Below, piece after piece: positions 51,647 to 63,356 of a stretch of DNA of 64,000 nucleotides. Each line of letters begins with the position of its first letter. Positions within the stretch are counted from its first letter, which is position 1. Under the pieces are notes generated by a model. That model ran no database searches and was not told the DNA's origin. It saw only the letters and a program-made list of their open reading frames with translations. This DNA is from Variovorax sp. JS1663 (lineage in GTDB: Bacteria; Pseudomonadota; Gammaproteobacteria; Burkholderiales; Burkholderiaceae_C), in the NCBI RefSeq assembly GCF_002157355.1, contig NZ_LYMK01000006.1:62001-126000 (forward strand). The letters run 5' to 3'. The translations under genes and the position numbers were made by a program.

Positions 51647-52489
51647 TCAAAGGACGGTGAGTTGCTGCCAGCCCTGCCAGCAGCCGCCCGGCGCCAGCAG
51701 CACCGGCTCGTCGATGCGCGCGGCCTCGACGCAGAGCATGTGGCGCCAGCCGTCGTCGGGCAGGTCTTCCAGCCGCGCGCTCAGCTCGGGCCCGGGATTC
51801 CAGACCACGGTTTCGGTGCAGCTCGCGCTCTGCGCGATCTCCAGCGTGCCGGCGGGTTGCACCAGGTGCAGCGGCCTGGCGGGCGCCGCGTAGACGCTGT
51901 CGAACTCGGTGCTGAAGCGCAGCGCGGGCGACAGGTCGACGTGGCGGTCGTCGCGCACCGCATCCCAGCGGTTGGCACCCTGGAGGCCCTCCAGCGTGGC
52001 CTGAGTGACGTCGTCCACGCGCAGGTAGCTGTGCAGCGCCGCGGCGAAGGACCAGGGCGCTCGGCCGGTGTTGTCGATGCTCAGGGCCACGCGCAGCGAG
52101 CGGGGCGACAGCGTTACCGCCAGGCGGGCATGGAAGGCATGCGGCCAGATCGCGCGGGTGGCTTCGTCGTCATGCAGCGAAAGGACCAGGGTGTCGGCCC
52201 GCCCGCCCACGGCGCCCGCATCGGCGCGCCAGGCGACGTTGCGCACGAAGCCATGCTTGGTCAGCGTGCCGCGCTGGTTGAACTGCGGCCAGCAGATCGG
52301 CACGCCGCCGCGGATCGCGCTGCGGCCGTCGAAGCGCGCCTCGGGGCTCAGGTAGAGGCGCTCGACACCGTCGGCCGTGATCCACGACAGCACGTGCGCG
52401 CCATGCAGCGCCACCGTGCAGGCACCGCCGTCCGGCAGGGCGAGCTGCAGGGCCGGCTGGCCGCGGAAATCGAGGGTTTGAAGGGACAT
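51647..52489 (-). CDS. D-hexose-6-phosphate mutarotase-like protein (YeaD family)
   Basis: A 280-residue beta-sandwich aldose-epimerase homologue inside the his operon. Landmarks are [20 protein letters not shown], the substrate-site [14 protein letters not shown], and [17 protein letters not shown]. YeaD-type enzymes interconvert anomers of glucose-6-phosphate. It sits between hisA and hisF with 20- and 44-bp gaps, a position without obvious pathway logic. The exact substrate is not proven. Confidence 0.88.
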   Translation of the reverse strand: MSLQTLDFRGQPALQLALPDGGACTVALHGAHVLSWITADGVERLYLSPEARFDGRSAIRGGVPICWPQFNQRGTLTKHGFVRNVAWRADAGAVGGRADTLVLSLHDDEATRAIWPHAFHARLAVTLSPRSLRVALSIDNTGRAPWSFAAALHSYLRVDDVTQATLEGLQGANRWDAVRDDRHVDLSPALRFSTEFDSVYAAPARPLHLVQPAGTLEIAQSASCTETVVWNPGPELSARLEDLPDDGWRHMLCVEAARIDEPVLLAPGGCWQGWQQLTVL

Positions 52490-52533
52490 GGGCTCGATGC
52501 GCCAGGCCGAAGCGGTCGGGAGGCCCTGCGCGC

Positions 52534-53277
52534 CTATTGCTCGGCCAACTCGTCGGCGCGCGCCTGAGCGGCAGCGAAGTCCAGGTCGCCCGAATAGATG
52601 GCACGGCCACAGATCACGCCCTCGATGCCTTCGGGCTCGGCGGCGCAGAGCTTGTCGATGTCGGCCATGTTCGACAGGCCGCCCGAGGCGATCACCGGGA
52701 TGGTGAGGGCCTGCGCGAGTTTCACGGTGGCGTCGATGTTGATGCCCGAGAGCATGCCGTCGCGGCCGATGTCGGTGTAGATGATGGACTCGACGCCGTA
52801 GTCCTCGAACTTCTTGCCCAGGTCGGCCACCTCGTGGCCGGTGAGCTTGCTCCAGCCGTCGGTAGCGACCTTGCCGTCCTTGGCATCGAGTCCGACGATG
52901 ATGTGGCCGCCGAAGGCGCTGCACGCATCCTTCAGGAAGCCGGGGTTCTTGACCGCGGCGGTGCCGATGATCACGTAGCGCAGGCCGTCGTCGATGTAGC
53001 GCTCGATGGTGTCCAGGTCGCGGATTCCGCCGCCGAGCTGCACCGGGATGTCGTCGCCCACCTCGCGCAGGATCGCCTTGATCGCGGCATGGTTCTGCGG
53101 CTTGCCCGCAAAGGCGCCGTTGAGGTCGACCAGATGAAGCCGGCGCGCGCCGGCATTGATCCACCGGCGTGCCATGGCGGCCGGGTCTTCGCTGAAGATG
53201 GTGGACTGGTCCATGTCGCCCTGCTTGAGGCGAACGCAGTGGCCATCCTTGAGATCGATCGCAGGAATGAGGAGCAT
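52534..53277 (-). CDS. hisA: ProFAR isomerase (HisA)
   Basis: A 247-residue beta/alpha-barrel, step 4 of histidine synthesis. [20 protein letters not shown] and [18 protein letters not shown] are conserved; the catalytic aspartates are in AIDLKDG and [10 protein letters not shown]. It lies 48 bp after hisH. Confidence 0.97.
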   Translation of the reverse strand: MLLIPAIDLKDGHCVRLKQGDMDQSTIFSEDPAAMARRWINAGARRLHLVDLNGAFAGKPQNHAAIKAILREVGDDIPVQLGGGIRDLDTIERYIDDGLRYVIIGTAAVKNPGFLKDACSAFGGHIIVGLDAKDGKVATDGWSKLTGHEVADLGKKFEDYGVESIIYTDIGRDGMLSGINIDATVKLAQALTIPVIASGGLSNMADIDKLCAAEPEGIEGVICGRAIYSGDLDFAAAQARADELAEQ

Positions 53278-53325
53278 GGTGCGGGATTGCGCGGAACGGG
53301 CGATGAAGCGCAGCGTGAAACTGCG

Positions 53326-53982
53326 TCAGGGATTCCAGTGGAGAAAGTTTCGGTACAGCTGCAACCCATGGTCCGCGCTCTTCTCGGGGTGGAACTGGGT
53401 CGCAAAAATATTATCGCGTGCGATGGCGGCGGTAAAGCGTGCGCCGTATTCGGCCTCGCCGGCACTGTGGCGCGCATCGGCCGGCCTCGCGTAGAAGCTG
53501 TGGACGAAGTAGAAGTAGCTGCCGTCCGGCACCCCGGCCCAGACCGGGTGCGGCCGGGTCTGGAAGACCTGGTTCCACCCCATCTGCGGCACCTTGTAGC
53601 GGCTGCCGTCGGGCTGGATCCGGCCTTCGAGCTGGAACCGGATCACCTGCCCCGGGATCAGGTCCAGGCCCTCGGTCGGCCCCTCGTCGCTCGCTGACAG
53701 CAGCATCTGCATGCCCACGCAGACGCCGAACAGCGGCTTGCCGGCCGCCGCCTCCAGCACCGATTCCTGCAGGCCGGAGTCGCGCAGTTCGCGCATGCAG
53801 TCGGGCATGGCGCCCTGCCCCGGCAGCACCACGCGGGTGGCGCGGCGCACCACGTCCGGGTCGGCTGTCACGAAGACTTCGACGCCGACCTGGTCGGCCG
53901 CATGCTGCACCGCCTGCGAGACGGAGCGCAGGTTGCCCATGCCGTAGTCGACGACGGCGACCGTGTTGTTGCTGCTGCTCAG
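53326..53982 (-). CDS. hisH: Imidazole glycerol phosphate synthase, glutamine amidotransferase subunit (probable CTG start)
   Basis: A 218-residue class I amidotransferase that feeds ammonia to HisF. The catalytic cysteine is in [10 protein letters not shown] and the His/Glu pair in FHPEKS. The conserved beta-1 strand [14 protein letters not shown] extends upstream of the first ATG (53940), and the frame has no ATG, GTG or TTG before it. The only sensible start is CTG at 53982-53980, which overlaps the hisB stop as CTGA and has AAGGG 6 nt upstream. Starting at the ATG would delete the first strand. Confidence 0.9.
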   Translation of the reverse strand: MSSSNNTVAVVDYGMGNLRSVSQAVQHAADQVGVEVFVTADPDVVRRATRVVLPGQGAMPDCMRELRDSGLQESVLEAAAGKPLFGVCVGMQMLLSASDEGPTEGLDLIPGQVIRFQLEGRIQPDGSRYKVPQMGWNQVFQTRPHPVWAGVPDGSYFYFVHSFYARPADARHSAGEAEYGARFTAAIARDNIFATQFHPEKSADHGLQLYRNFLHWNP

Positions 53983-54608
53983 AGGGAACCCTTGGTCGAT
54001 GGAATCACGCCGGCCGAGCGCGGATCGAGTTCGAGCGCCGCCCGCAGGGCGCGCGCGAAGGCCTTGAAGACGGTCTCACACTGGTGGTGCGCGTTGACGC
54101 CCTTCAGGTTGTCGATGTGCAGGGTCACGAAGGCATGGTTGACGAAGCCCTGGAAGAACTCGTGGGTGAGCTGAGTGTCGAAGCTGCCGATCATGCCGCT
54201 GGTGTAGGGCAGGTCCATCACCAGGCCGGGGCGGCCGGAGAAGTCGATCACGACGCGGCTGAGCGCCTCGTCCAGCGGCACGTAGGCATGGCCGTAGCGG
54301 CGGATGCCCTTCTTGTCGCCCACTGCCTTGGCAATCGCCTGGCCAAGGGTGATGCCCACGTCCTCCACCGTGTGGTGACCGTCGATGTGCAGGTCGCCTT
54401 GGCAGTCGATTTCGAGGTCGATCAGGCCGTGGCGGGCGATCTGGTCGAGCATGTGGTCGAAGAAGCCGATGCCGGTGGAGAGCTTGGCGTAGCCGGTGCC
54501 GTCCAGGTTGACGCGCACGCTGATCTTCGTCTCCGCCGTGTTGCGCGTGACGGAGGCGACGCGCGCGCCGGCGATGGTGACTGCTTCGGGGGCCGTGGGG
54601 CTGTTCAT
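53979..54608 (-). CDS. hisB: Imidazoleglycerol-phosphate dehydratase
   Basis: A 209-residue manganese enzyme, step 6 of histidine synthesis, in the monofunctional form. Conserved are [35 protein letters not shown] and the late [16 protein letters not shown]. It starts in an ATGA overlap with hisC and ends overlapping the proposed hisH CTG start. Confidence 0.97.
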   Translation of the reverse strand: MNSPTAPEAVTIAGARVASVTRNTAETKISVRVNLDGTGYAKLSTGIGFFDHMLDQIARHGLIDLEIDCQGDLHIDGHHTVEDVGITLGQAIAKAVGDKKGIRRYGHAYVPLDEALSRVVIDFSGRPGLVMDLPYTSGMIGSFDTQLTHEFFQGFVNHAFVTLHIDNLKGVNAHHQCETVFKAFARALRAALELDPRSAGVIPSTKGSL

Positions 54609-55699
54609 AAGGAGGTTTCGAGGGCCGTGAGCATCCGCGTGTTCTCGTCGGCGGTTCCGACGGTCAGGCGCAGGCAGTTCGCGAGCAATGGGTGCATTTT
54701 AGAAACGTTCTTCACCAGCACGCCGCGTGCCTTCATGCCCTCGAAGGTCTTGGCGGCATCCGGCACGCGGACCAGGATCATGTTGGCGTCGCTGGGCCAG
54801 CTCTTCACCGAGGGCATGCCAGCCAGCGCCCCTGCGATGCGGGTGCGCTGCTCACGGATCTGCGCCGCCTGGGCCGCGAAGACTTCCGCATGCTCCAGCG
54901 CGAAGAGCGCGCACTCGCAGTTCAGCACGCTGATGTTGTAGGGCGGGCGCACCTTGTCCACCTCGGCGATCAGCGTCGCCGGGCCGACCAGGTAGCCCAG
55001 CCGGACGCCCGCCAGGCCGAACTTGCTGAGCGTGCGCATCAGCAGCACGTGGCCGTGGCGCGCCACCCGGTCGATGTAGCTGCGGGCGGCGAAGGGCTGG
55101 TAGGCCTCGTCGATCACCACCAGCCCACCCTGCCGGCCCTGGGCCTCGACGATCTTCTCGATCACGGCGTCGTCCCAGAGGTTGGCGGTCGGGTTGTTGG
55201 GGTACGCCAGGTAGACGATGGCCGGCTTCTCGCGGTCGATCGCCGCCAGCATGGCCGCTTCATGAAGCTCGAAATCGGCCGTGAGCGGCACGCCGACGAA
55301 GCGCAGGCCCTGCAGTTGGGCGCTCATCGCGTACATCACGAAGCCCGGCTCGGGCGCCAAGATGGCAGCGTTCGGCAGATCGCAAGCCATCGCCAGCAGC
55401 GAGATCAGCTCGTCCGATCCATTGCCCAGCATCAGGCCGAAGCCCTCGGGAATCCGCGCATGGGCCGCCAGGGCGTGCTGCAGGTCTGCGCTGCGCGGCC
55501 CGGGGTAGCGGTTCAGCGCCAGCGCGCCCAGCCGCTCGCCCAGCGCGGCCTGCAGCGCGGGCGGCAAGCCGTAGGGGTTTTCCATGGCGTCCAGCTTGAG
55601 CAGCCCGCGCGCGTCCTGCACGGCATAGGCATGCATGGAACGGACGTCGGAACGGATGCGGCCCAGGGCGCGGGTGGAGTCTTCGGAGGCGGAGGTCAT
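54605..55699 (-). CDS. hisC: Histidinol-phosphate aminotransferase
   Basis: A 364-residue PLP enzyme. The PLP-binding lysine is in [19 protein letters not shown]; other landmarks are [23 protein letters not shown] and [10 protein letters not shown]. Length is normal for the family. It follows a small secreted-protein gene by 8 bp. Confidence 0.97.
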   Translation of the reverse strand: MTSASEDSTRALGRIRSDVRSMHAYAVQDARGLLKLDAMENPYGLPPALQAALGERLGALALNRYPGPRSADLQHALAAHARIPEGFGLMLGNGSDELISLLAMACDLPNAAILAPEPGFVMYAMSAQLQGLRFVGVPLTADFELHEAAMLAAIDREKPAIVYLAYPNNPTANLWDDAVIEKIVEAQGRQGGLVVIDEAYQPFAARSYIDRVARHGHVLLMRTLSKFGLAGVRLGYLVGPATLIAEVDKVRPPYNISVLNCECALFALEHAEVFAAQAAQIREQRTRIAGALAGMPSVKSWPSDANMILVRVPDAAKTFEGMKARGVLVKNVSKMHPLLANCLRLTVGTADENTRMLTALETSL

Positions 55700-55707
55700 T
55701 CGTCGAT

Positions 55708-56073
55708 TCAAGGGCAGCGGTAGCTGTTGCGCAGCGCGGCCGACACCACCAGCTGCACCGGCATGTCTGCCTCGTAGCTGTCGGCATTGCGGCTCAACTC
55801 GCTCTGGTAGAGCGTGCGCGCCATCGAAGGCTCCAGCCGGCGCCCGTTGACGCAGAAAAGCGGCTTCTGGCCGGCGCGCTGCTCGGCCTCGCTGGCCTCG
55901 CGCAGGCCTTCGACCACGCCGACCAGGTAGTAGTTGGCGTAGAGCTTGCCGTCCTTCTCGTTGGCTTCCAGCATGCGCAGCTCGCGGATGCTCATGGCCT
56001 GGCAGGCGGCACCGGCCGCCAGCAGGCCCACCCAGGCCAGGCAGCGCAAGGGCCCTCGCGCCGGGATCGCCAT
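55708..56073 (-). CDS. Small secreted protein, Rap1a/Tai-like, embedded in the his operon
   Basis: A 121-residue exported protein. The signal peptide core is LRCLAWVGLLAAGAACQA. The mature part has YANYYLVGVVEGL and KPLFCVNGRRLEPSMA, which loosely recall the Rap1a/Tai domain (a Y-x-x-G-V-x-x-G core and FC-x-x-G), found in immunity proteins and many unrelated small periplasmic proteins. It has no obvious histidine role. The start overlaps the hisD stop as TGATG; a GTG one codon earlier is possible. Confidence 0.68.
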   Translation of the reverse strand: MAIPARGPLRCLAWVGLLAAGAACQAMSIRELRMLEANEKDGKLYANYYLVGVVEGLREASEAEQRAGQKPLFCVNGRRLEPSMARTLYQSELSRNADSYEADMPVQLVVSAALRNSYRCP

Positions 56074-57398
56074 CACGGCTCCTGGCGCAGGCGCATGCGG
56101 GCGGCCTCGGCGTGCGCCTGGAGGCCCTCACCCTCGGCCAGCGTCACGGCGACGCGGCCCAGGGCCTGCGCCCCCGCCTCGCTCACCTCGATCAGGCTGG
56201 AGCGCTTCTGGAAATCGTAGACGCCCAGCGGCGAACTGAAGCGCGCGGTGCCGCTGGTAGGCAGCACGTGGTTGGGCCCGGCACAGTAGTCGCCCAGGCT
56301 CTCGCTGGTGTAGGCGCCGAGGAAGATCGCGCCGGCATGCCGCAGCAGCGGCTCCCAGCGCGCCGGCTCGCGGCTGCTGACCTCGAGGTGCTCGGGCGCG
56401 ATGCGATTGCTGATGGCGCAGGCCTCTTCCATGCTCTTCGTGTGGATCAGCGCGCCGCGGCCGTTGAGCGAGGCCGCGATGATGGCCGCGCGCGGCATGG
56501 CGGGCAGCAGGCGGTCGATCTCCTGCTGTACGCGTTCGATGTAGGCGGCATCGGGGCACAGCAGGATGCTCTGCGCGAGCTCGTCGTGCTCGGCCTGGCT
56601 GAACAGGTCCATCGCCACCCAGTCGGGCGGCGTGCTGCCGTCGGCCAGCACCAGGATCTCGCTCGGGCCCGCGATCATGTCGATGCCCACCGTGCCGAAG
56701 ACGCGGCGCTTGGCGGCCGCCACGTAGGCGTTGCCGGGGCCGGTGATCTTGTCGACGGCCGGGATGGTGGCGGTGCCGTAGGCCAGCGCGGCCACCGCCT
56801 GGGCGCCGCCGATGGTGAAGGCGCGGGTCACGCCGGCTACGTGGGCCGCGGCCAGCACCAGCGTGTTCTTCTCGCCGCCGGGCGTCGGCACGACCATGAT
56901 GATCTCGCCGACGCCCGCCACCTGGGCGGGAATGGCGTTCATCAGCACGCTCGACGGATAGGCGGCCTTGCCGCCCGGCACGTAGATGCCGACCCGGTCC
57001 AGCGGCGTGACCTTCTGGCCCAGCAGCGTGCCGTCGGCGTCGCGGTAGCTCCAGCTCTCGCCGCTGGCCTTCTTCTGGGCCTCGTGGTAGCTGCGCACGC
57101 GCCGGGCTGCGGCCTCGAGCGCCTCGCGCTGCGCCGCGGGCAGGCCGTCGAAGGCCGCCTGCAGCTCGGATGCGCGCAGCTCCAAGGCCTCCAGTCCGGC
57201 CACATCAAGCCGGTCGAAGCGGCGGGTGTAGTCGAGTACGGCGGCATCGCCCCGCCGGCGCACGTCGTCCAGGATGTCCGCCACCACCTGCTCGATCGCG
57301 GCATCCGTGTCTGCCGACCAGTGCAGCCGCGCCTTGAAGTCGGCTTCGAAGCTGGCCGAGGCGGTCGACAGGCGGGCGGGGGTGGCTTTCACATTCAT
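56073..57398 (-). CDS. hisD: Histidinol dehydrogenase
   Basis: A 441-residue zinc enzyme for the last two oxidations to histidine. Conserved are [44 protein letters not shown] and [18 protein letters not shown]. It lies 1 bp after hisG and its stop overlaps the small secreted-protein gene. Confidence 0.98.
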   Translation of the reverse strand: MNVKATPARLSTASASFEADFKARLHWSADTDAAIEQVVADILDDVRRRGDAAVLDYTRRFDRLDVAGLEALELRASELQAAFDGLPAAQREALEAAARRVRSYHEAQKKASGESWSYRDADGTLLGQKVTPLDRVGIYVPGGKAAYPSSVLMNAIPAQVAGVGEIIMVVPTPGGEKNTLVLAAAHVAGVTRAFTIGGAQAVAALAYGTATIPAVDKITGPGNAYVAAAKRRVFGTVGIDMIAGPSEILVLADGSTPPDWVAMDLFSQAEHDELAQSILLCPDAAYIERVQQEIDRLLPAMPRAAIIAASLNGRGALIHTKSMEEACAISNRIAPEHLEVSSREPARWEPLLRHAGAIFLGAYTSESLGDYCAGPNHVLPTSGTARFSSPLGVYDFQKRSSLIEVSEAGAQALGRVAVTLAEGEGLQAHAEAARMRLRQEP

Positions 57399-57399
57399 T

Positions 57400-58037
57400 T
57401 CAGGCGGAGGGAATGGCGGCGGCGAAGGCGTCGATGATGCGGCGAATCGGCGCCTGCTTGAGCTTGAGCGCGGCCTGGTTGACCACCAGGCGGGCGCTGA
57501 TGTCCATGATGCGCTCGACCTCGACCAGCTGGTTCGCCTTGAGCGTGTTGCCGGTCGACACCAGGTCGACGATGGCGTCGGCCAGGCCGGTGAGCGGCGC
57601 CAGCTCCATGCTGCCGTAGAGCTTGATCAGGTCCACGTGCACGCCCTTGCTGGCGAAGAAGTCGCGCGCCAGGCCGACGTACTTGGTCGCGACCTTGATG
57701 CGCGAGCCCTGGCGCACGGCCGAGGCGTAATCGTAATCGGCGCGCACGGCCACGCTCAGGCGGCAGGCCGCGATGCGCAGGTCCAGCGGCTGGTACAGGC
57801 CCTGGTTGCCATGCTCCAGCAGTACGTCGAGCCCGGTCACGCCCAGATCGGCACCACCGTACTGCACATAGGTGGGCACGTCGGAAGCGCGCACCAGCAC
57901 CACGCGCACGTCCGGCCGCGAGGTGCCGATGATCAGCTTGCGCGATTTCTCCGGGTCCTCGCTGACCTCGATGCCGGCCGCTGCCAGCAGCGGCAGGGTC
58001 TCGTCGAAGATGCGGCCCTTGGACAGTGCGAGCGTGA

Positions 58038-58041
<4 letters not shown>
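57400..58041 (-). CDS. hisG: ATP phosphoribosyltransferase, short form
   Basis: A 213-residue catalytic subunit, step 1 of histidine synthesis. It starts [18 protein letters not shown] with a GTG that overlaps the murA stop as GTGA. The active-site segment is [18 protein letters not shown]. The regulatory ACT domain of long HisG is absent; short HisG needs the regulatory partner HisZ, which is not in this window. Confidence 0.96.
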
Positions 58042-59324
<1,283 letters not shown>

Positions 59325-59342
59325 GAAAGGTCCGCGAGAAAA

Positions 59343-59585
59343 CTAGGAGTTCTGGGCCGCCCATTCCGCGGGCGTGAAGGTCTTCATCGAAAGCGCGTGC
59401 ACCTCGTCCGTATGCATTTTGGCACCGAGAGTGGCGTAGACGCGCTGGTGTCGCTGGATCGCGCGCTTGCCCTCGAACTCGGCGGAGACGATGGTGGCGT
59501 ACCAGTGGCGGCCGTCGCCCTCGAGCGCGATGTGCTCGCAGGGCAGGCCGGCCTGGATGATGGATTGGAGTTCGTCGGCAGTCAT
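59343..59585 (-). CDS. ibaG: BolA-family protein IbaG
   Basis: An 80-residue BolA-fold protein; partners of monothiol glutaredoxins in iron-sulfur handling and acid stress. The conserved RHQRVYATLGAKMHTDEVHAL is complete. It is directly upstream of murA, as in E. coli. Confidence 0.93.
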   Translation of the reverse strand: MTADELQSIIQAGLPCEHIALEGDGRHWYATIVSAEFEGKRAIQRHQRVYATLGAKMHTDEVHALSMKTFTPAEWAAQNS

Positions 59586-59594
59586 AAGGGAGAA

Positions 59595-59680
59595 GGGGCC
59601 GCCACCGGGCCGCCCCAAGGCGGCCCAGCCCCCTCGGGGGGTGGAGTTGCGCGAGCGCAGCGAGTGAAAAGCCTGGGGGC
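59595..59680 (+). repeat. Comamonad-type intergenic repeat, copy C (variant)
   Basis: This copy has CACCGGGCCGCCCCAAGGCG, then CCCCCTCGGGGGG, then a divergent GTTGCGCGAGCGCAGCGAGTG. It sits between the ibaG start and the ABC permease stop. Confidence 0.7.
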
Positions 59681-59685
59681 CATTG

Positions 59686-60453
59686 TCATCCGCGGATCTT
59701 GTAGCCGATGCGCAGCAGGTGCACGGCGATCGCGCTCACGACCAGCCAGGCGCCACCCACGATGGCCAGGCTCACCCACGGCGAGATGTCGCTGATGCCG
59801 AAGAAGCCGTAGCGGAAGCCGTCGATCATGTAGAAGAAGGGGTTCAGGTGGCTCACCGTCTGCCAGAAGGGCGGCAGCGAGTTGATTGAATAGAACACGC
59901 CCGACAGGAAGGTCATGGGCATGATCAGGAAGTTCTGGAACACCGCCATCTGGTCGAACTTCTCGGCCCAGAGGCCGGCGATCAGGCCCAGCGTGCCGAG
60001 GATGGCGGCGCCCAGGAAAGCGAACACGGCGATCCACAGCGGCGCCTCGAAGCCCGGCAAGGCGAAGATGGACGTCACTACGAACACCCCCAACCCCACC
60101 GCCAGCCCGCGCACGATCGAGGAGCCTACGTAGGCCAGGAACCAGCCCCAGTGCGACAGCGGCGTCAGCAGCACGAAGACCAGGCTGCCCATGATCTTGC
60201 TCTGGATGATCGAGGACGAGCTGTTGGCGAAGGCGTTCTGCAGCACGCTCATCATCACCAGACCGGGCACCAGGAAGGCCGTGTAGCTGACCGAGCCATA
60301 GACCTTGACGTGGTCCTCCAGCACGTGGCCGAAGACCATCAGGTAAAGCAGCGCGGTGAGCACCGGCGCACCGACGGTCTGGAAGCCGACCTTCCAGAAG
60401 CGCAGCGTTTCCTTGTAGAGCAGCGCGCGCCAGCCCAGAGCGTGAATCATCAT
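59686..60453 (-). CDS. ABC-2 type export permease (YadH-like)
   Basis: A 255-residue membrane component with six helices, starting MMIHALGWRALLYKETLRFW. It has the ABC-2 signature-like SHLNPFFYMIDGFRYGFFG near the end. Partner of the ATPase encoded upstream. Exported substrate unknown. It is bracketed by two intergenic-repeat copies in opposite orientation. The longer open frame upstream runs through repeat B and is not used. Confidence 0.92.
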   Translation of the reverse strand: MMIHALGWRALLYKETLRFWKVGFQTVGAPVLTALLYLMVFGHVLEDHVKVYGSVSYTAFLVPGLVMMSVLQNAFANSSSSIIQSKIMGSLVFVLLTPLSHWGWFLAYVGSSIVRGLAVGLGVFVVTSIFALPGFEAPLWIAVFAFLGAAILGTLGLIAGLWAEKFDQMAVFQNFLIMPMTFLSGVFYSINSLPPFWQTVSHLNPFFYMIDGFRYGFFGISDISPWVSLAIVGGAWLVVSAIAVHLLRIGYKIRG

Positions 60454-60456
60454 TTG

Positions 60457-60535
60457 AGCCCCCACTCTCGGCACTTCGTGTCCTCGCTGCCCCCCGAGGG
60501 GGCGCGAGCTTGCTTGGGGCGGCCCGGCGCGGCGC

Positions 60536-60537
<2 letters not shown>
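60457..60537 (-). repeat. Comamonad-type intergenic repeat, copy B
   Basis: An 81-bp repeat read on the minus strand, from GAGCGCCGCGCCGGGCC to GTGGGGGCT. It is about 90 percent identical to copy A inside the macroglobulin gene. Here it fills the gap between the ATPase stop and the permease start. Confidence 0.85.
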
Positions 60538-61483
<946 letters not shown>

Positions 61484-61511
61484 GAGAGCCCGGGATTTTA
61501 GGGCCCCGGCG

Positions 61512-61536
61512 TTTTTCCGCCCCAGGGCCGGAAAAA
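61512..61536 (-). terminator. hairpin between mlaB and the ABC ATPase gene
   Basis: TTTTTCCG and CGGAAAAA form perfect 8-bp arms around a 9-nt loop in the 62-bp gap. On the minus strand a GGCCTTTTTCC run precedes it and a CGGCT-AGCCG stem overlaps the mlaB stop. It may attenuate read-through from mla into the ABC genes; evidence is structural only. Confidence 0.4.
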
Positions 61537-61545
61537 GGCCTTCGG

Positions 61546-61818
61546 CTACGGCGCAGCCGGCAGGAGCCCCGCCACGCCGTAGAGCGAGGCAAGTTCGCGC
61601 AGGCGCGGAGGCAGGCCCTTCACCGCGAAGCCGCGCCCGAGCGCGCTGGACTCGCGCCGACATTCGAGCAGCACCGCCAATGCCGAGGAGTCGAACTGCT
61701 CGAGGGCACTGGCATCCACCACGGTGGACGATGCAGCCTGCCCCGCCAGCCCCTGGCGCAGCATGAGCACGCAGGCCGGTGCTTCGTCGTGCGTGAGCTT
61801 GGGCGGCAGGACCAGCAT
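61546..61818 (-). CDS. mlaB: STAS-domain protein MlaB
   Basis: A 90-residue cytoplasmic STAS protein that stabilises the MlaFE transporter. The STAS core is VVDASALEQFDSSALAVLLE (conserved serine of the loop) with FAVKGLPPRLRELASLYGV. It starts 13 bp after mlaC. Confidence 0.88.
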   Translation of the reverse strand: MLVLPPKLTHDEAPACVLMLRQGLAGQAASSTVVDASALEQFDSSALAVLLECRRESSALGRGFAVKGLPPRLRELASLYGVAGLLPAAP

Positions 61819-61831
61819 CGCGAGGGATGCC

Positions 61832-62488
61832 CTACTTCTTGCTGCCGTTGCGCGAGTTGCGCGCCACGAGTGCGGCGATCAGCCCGTCGATGCCCTTGGC
61901 ATTGATCTCCTGCGAGAACTGGCTGCGGTAGGTGTCGACCAGCCAGACACCCAGCACATTGAGGTTGTAGACCTTCCAGCCGCCACCCTGGCCCGGGGTC
62001 TTCTCGAGCCGGTAGTCCAGCTGGACCGGATCGCCACTGCTGCCGCGGACCTCGGTGCGCACCAGCACTTCGTTGTCGTCGGGCGAGCCGCGGAAGGGGC
62101 GCACCACCACCGACTGGTCGCTGACCTGGTCGAGCGCGCCGGCGTAGGTGCGCACCAGCAGCTTCTTGAACTCTTCCTGCAGGCGCTGCTGCTGCTCGGG
62201 CGTGGCCTGGCGCCAGGCCGGCCCGACCGCGGAGGCCGTCATGCGCTGGAAGTTCACGTGGGGCATGATCTTGGCGTCGACCAGCGCCATGATCTTGGCG
62301 ACGTCGCCGGCCTTGATCGACTTGTCGGCCTTGATGGTCTCGAGCACATCGGTCGAGATGCGCTTGACCAGCGCGTCGGGCGTCTCGTCGGCGGCATGCA
62401 CCGGGCGCACGAAAGCTGCGGCGCCCGCGAGCAGCACCCCGGCCAGGGCCAGGCGTCCGAAGGAGCGTCGTTGCAGGGTCTGGGTCAT
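61832..62488 (-). CDS. mlaC: Periplasmic phospholipid shuttle MlaC
   Basis: A 218-residue periplasmic carrier of phospholipids between outer- and inner-membrane Mla complexes. The signal peptide has the RRSFGRLALAGVLLAGAAAF stretch (twin Arg followed by S-F-G, so Tat export is possible). The mature core has VDAKIMPHVNFQRMTASAVG and WKVYNLNVLGVWLVDTYR. It lies 121 bp after mlaA. Confidence 0.94.
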   Translation of the reverse strand: MTQTLQRRSFGRLALAGVLLAGAAAFVRPVHAADETPDALVKRISTDVLETIKADKSIKAGDVAKIMALVDAKIMPHVNFQRMTASAVGPAWRQATPEQQQRLQEEFKKLLVRTYAGALDQVSDQSVVVRPFRGSPDDNEVLVRTEVRGSSGDPVQLDYRLEKTPGQGGGWKVYNLNVLGVWLVDTYRSQFSQEINAKGIDGLIAALVARNSRNGSKK

Positions 62489-62609
62489 CGAAAAAGTCCC
62501 TTGTTGAAGTTTCAGGTCCGGCGAGCGTTGGCGGTTTGGAGGCGGAGCTGCGCCGGCAGGTTCCCACCACGGCGAGGGCACCGGCAACCGGATGCAAGCG
62601 CAGCGGGCC

Positions 62610-63356
62610 TCAATTGCCGTCGTTCGGCAGGTCGCCGTTGTGAATATCGTTGCGCCGACGCTGCAGGTAGGCGTCCCGCGTGAACGAATACTTGTCGAGC
62701 GCGGCCTCGCCCAGCAGCTCGCTGGCACGCAGGAAGTTGGAGCGCGTGTCGACCACGCGCAGCACGTACATCGAGTTGCGCCATGGGATGTCGTCGATCT
62801 GGTTCACCAGGTCGCCCCGGCGGTCGACCAGCAGGGCCGAGCCGTCGCGCACGGTCGAGGGACCGAGCAGCGGCAGCACCACGTAGGGCCCGCTCGGCAC
62901 ACCCCAGCGGCCCAGGGTCTGGCCGAAGTCCTCCGGGTGGCGGTCGATGCCGGCTTCGGTGGCGACGTCGAGCAACCCGCCGAGGCCGAAGACCGTGTTG
63001 ACCGGAATCCGCATGAAGTTGTCGGTGCTGTGCCGCAGGTTGAGCTGCATCACGCTGTTGGCGAAGTTCCACACGTCGGACAGGTTGCCGAAGAAGTTGT
63101 TCACGCCGGTGCGCACGAAGGAAGGCAGGACGCGGCGGTAGGCGCTCGCCACCGGCTTGAGCACCGCGTCGTCGACGTTGTCGTTGAACTTCGCGACGCC
63201 GCGGTTGAAGGGCTCGAAGGGGTCGGCTGGATTGGCACCGGGGCCGGTCGCGCAGCCCGCGGCCAGGGTGAGGGCCGCGGCCGCGGTCAGGCCGCGAAGG
63301 ACCAGGGAAAGGCTGCGCCGGGCCGGTGACGGGTCTTGTGGGGTCGGTGTTTTCAT
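62610..63356 (-). CDS. mlaA: Outer-membrane lipoprotein MlaA (VacJ)
   Basis: A 248-residue lipoprotein. The signal ends in the lipobox LAAGC. Conserved segments DPFEPFNRGVAKFNDNVDDA and WGVPSGPYVVLPLLGPSTVR are present. It removes mislocalised phospholipids from the outer leaflet. In this operon it is embedded between mlaD and mlaC, a betaproteobacterial order; its start overlaps the mlaD stop by 4 bp. Confidence 0.95.
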   Translation of the reverse strand: MKTPTPQDPSPARRSLSLVLRGLTAAAALTLAAGCATGPGANPADPFEPFNRGVAKFNDNVDDAVLKPVASAYRRVLPSFVRTGVNNFFGNLSDVWNFANSVMQLNLRHSTDNFMRIPVNTVFGLGGLLDVATEAGIDRHPEDFGQTLGRWGVPSGPYVVLPLLGPSTVRDGSALLVDRRGDLVNQIDDIPWRNSMYVLRVVDTRSNFLRASELLGEAALDKYSFTRDAYLQRRRNDIHNGDLPNDGN

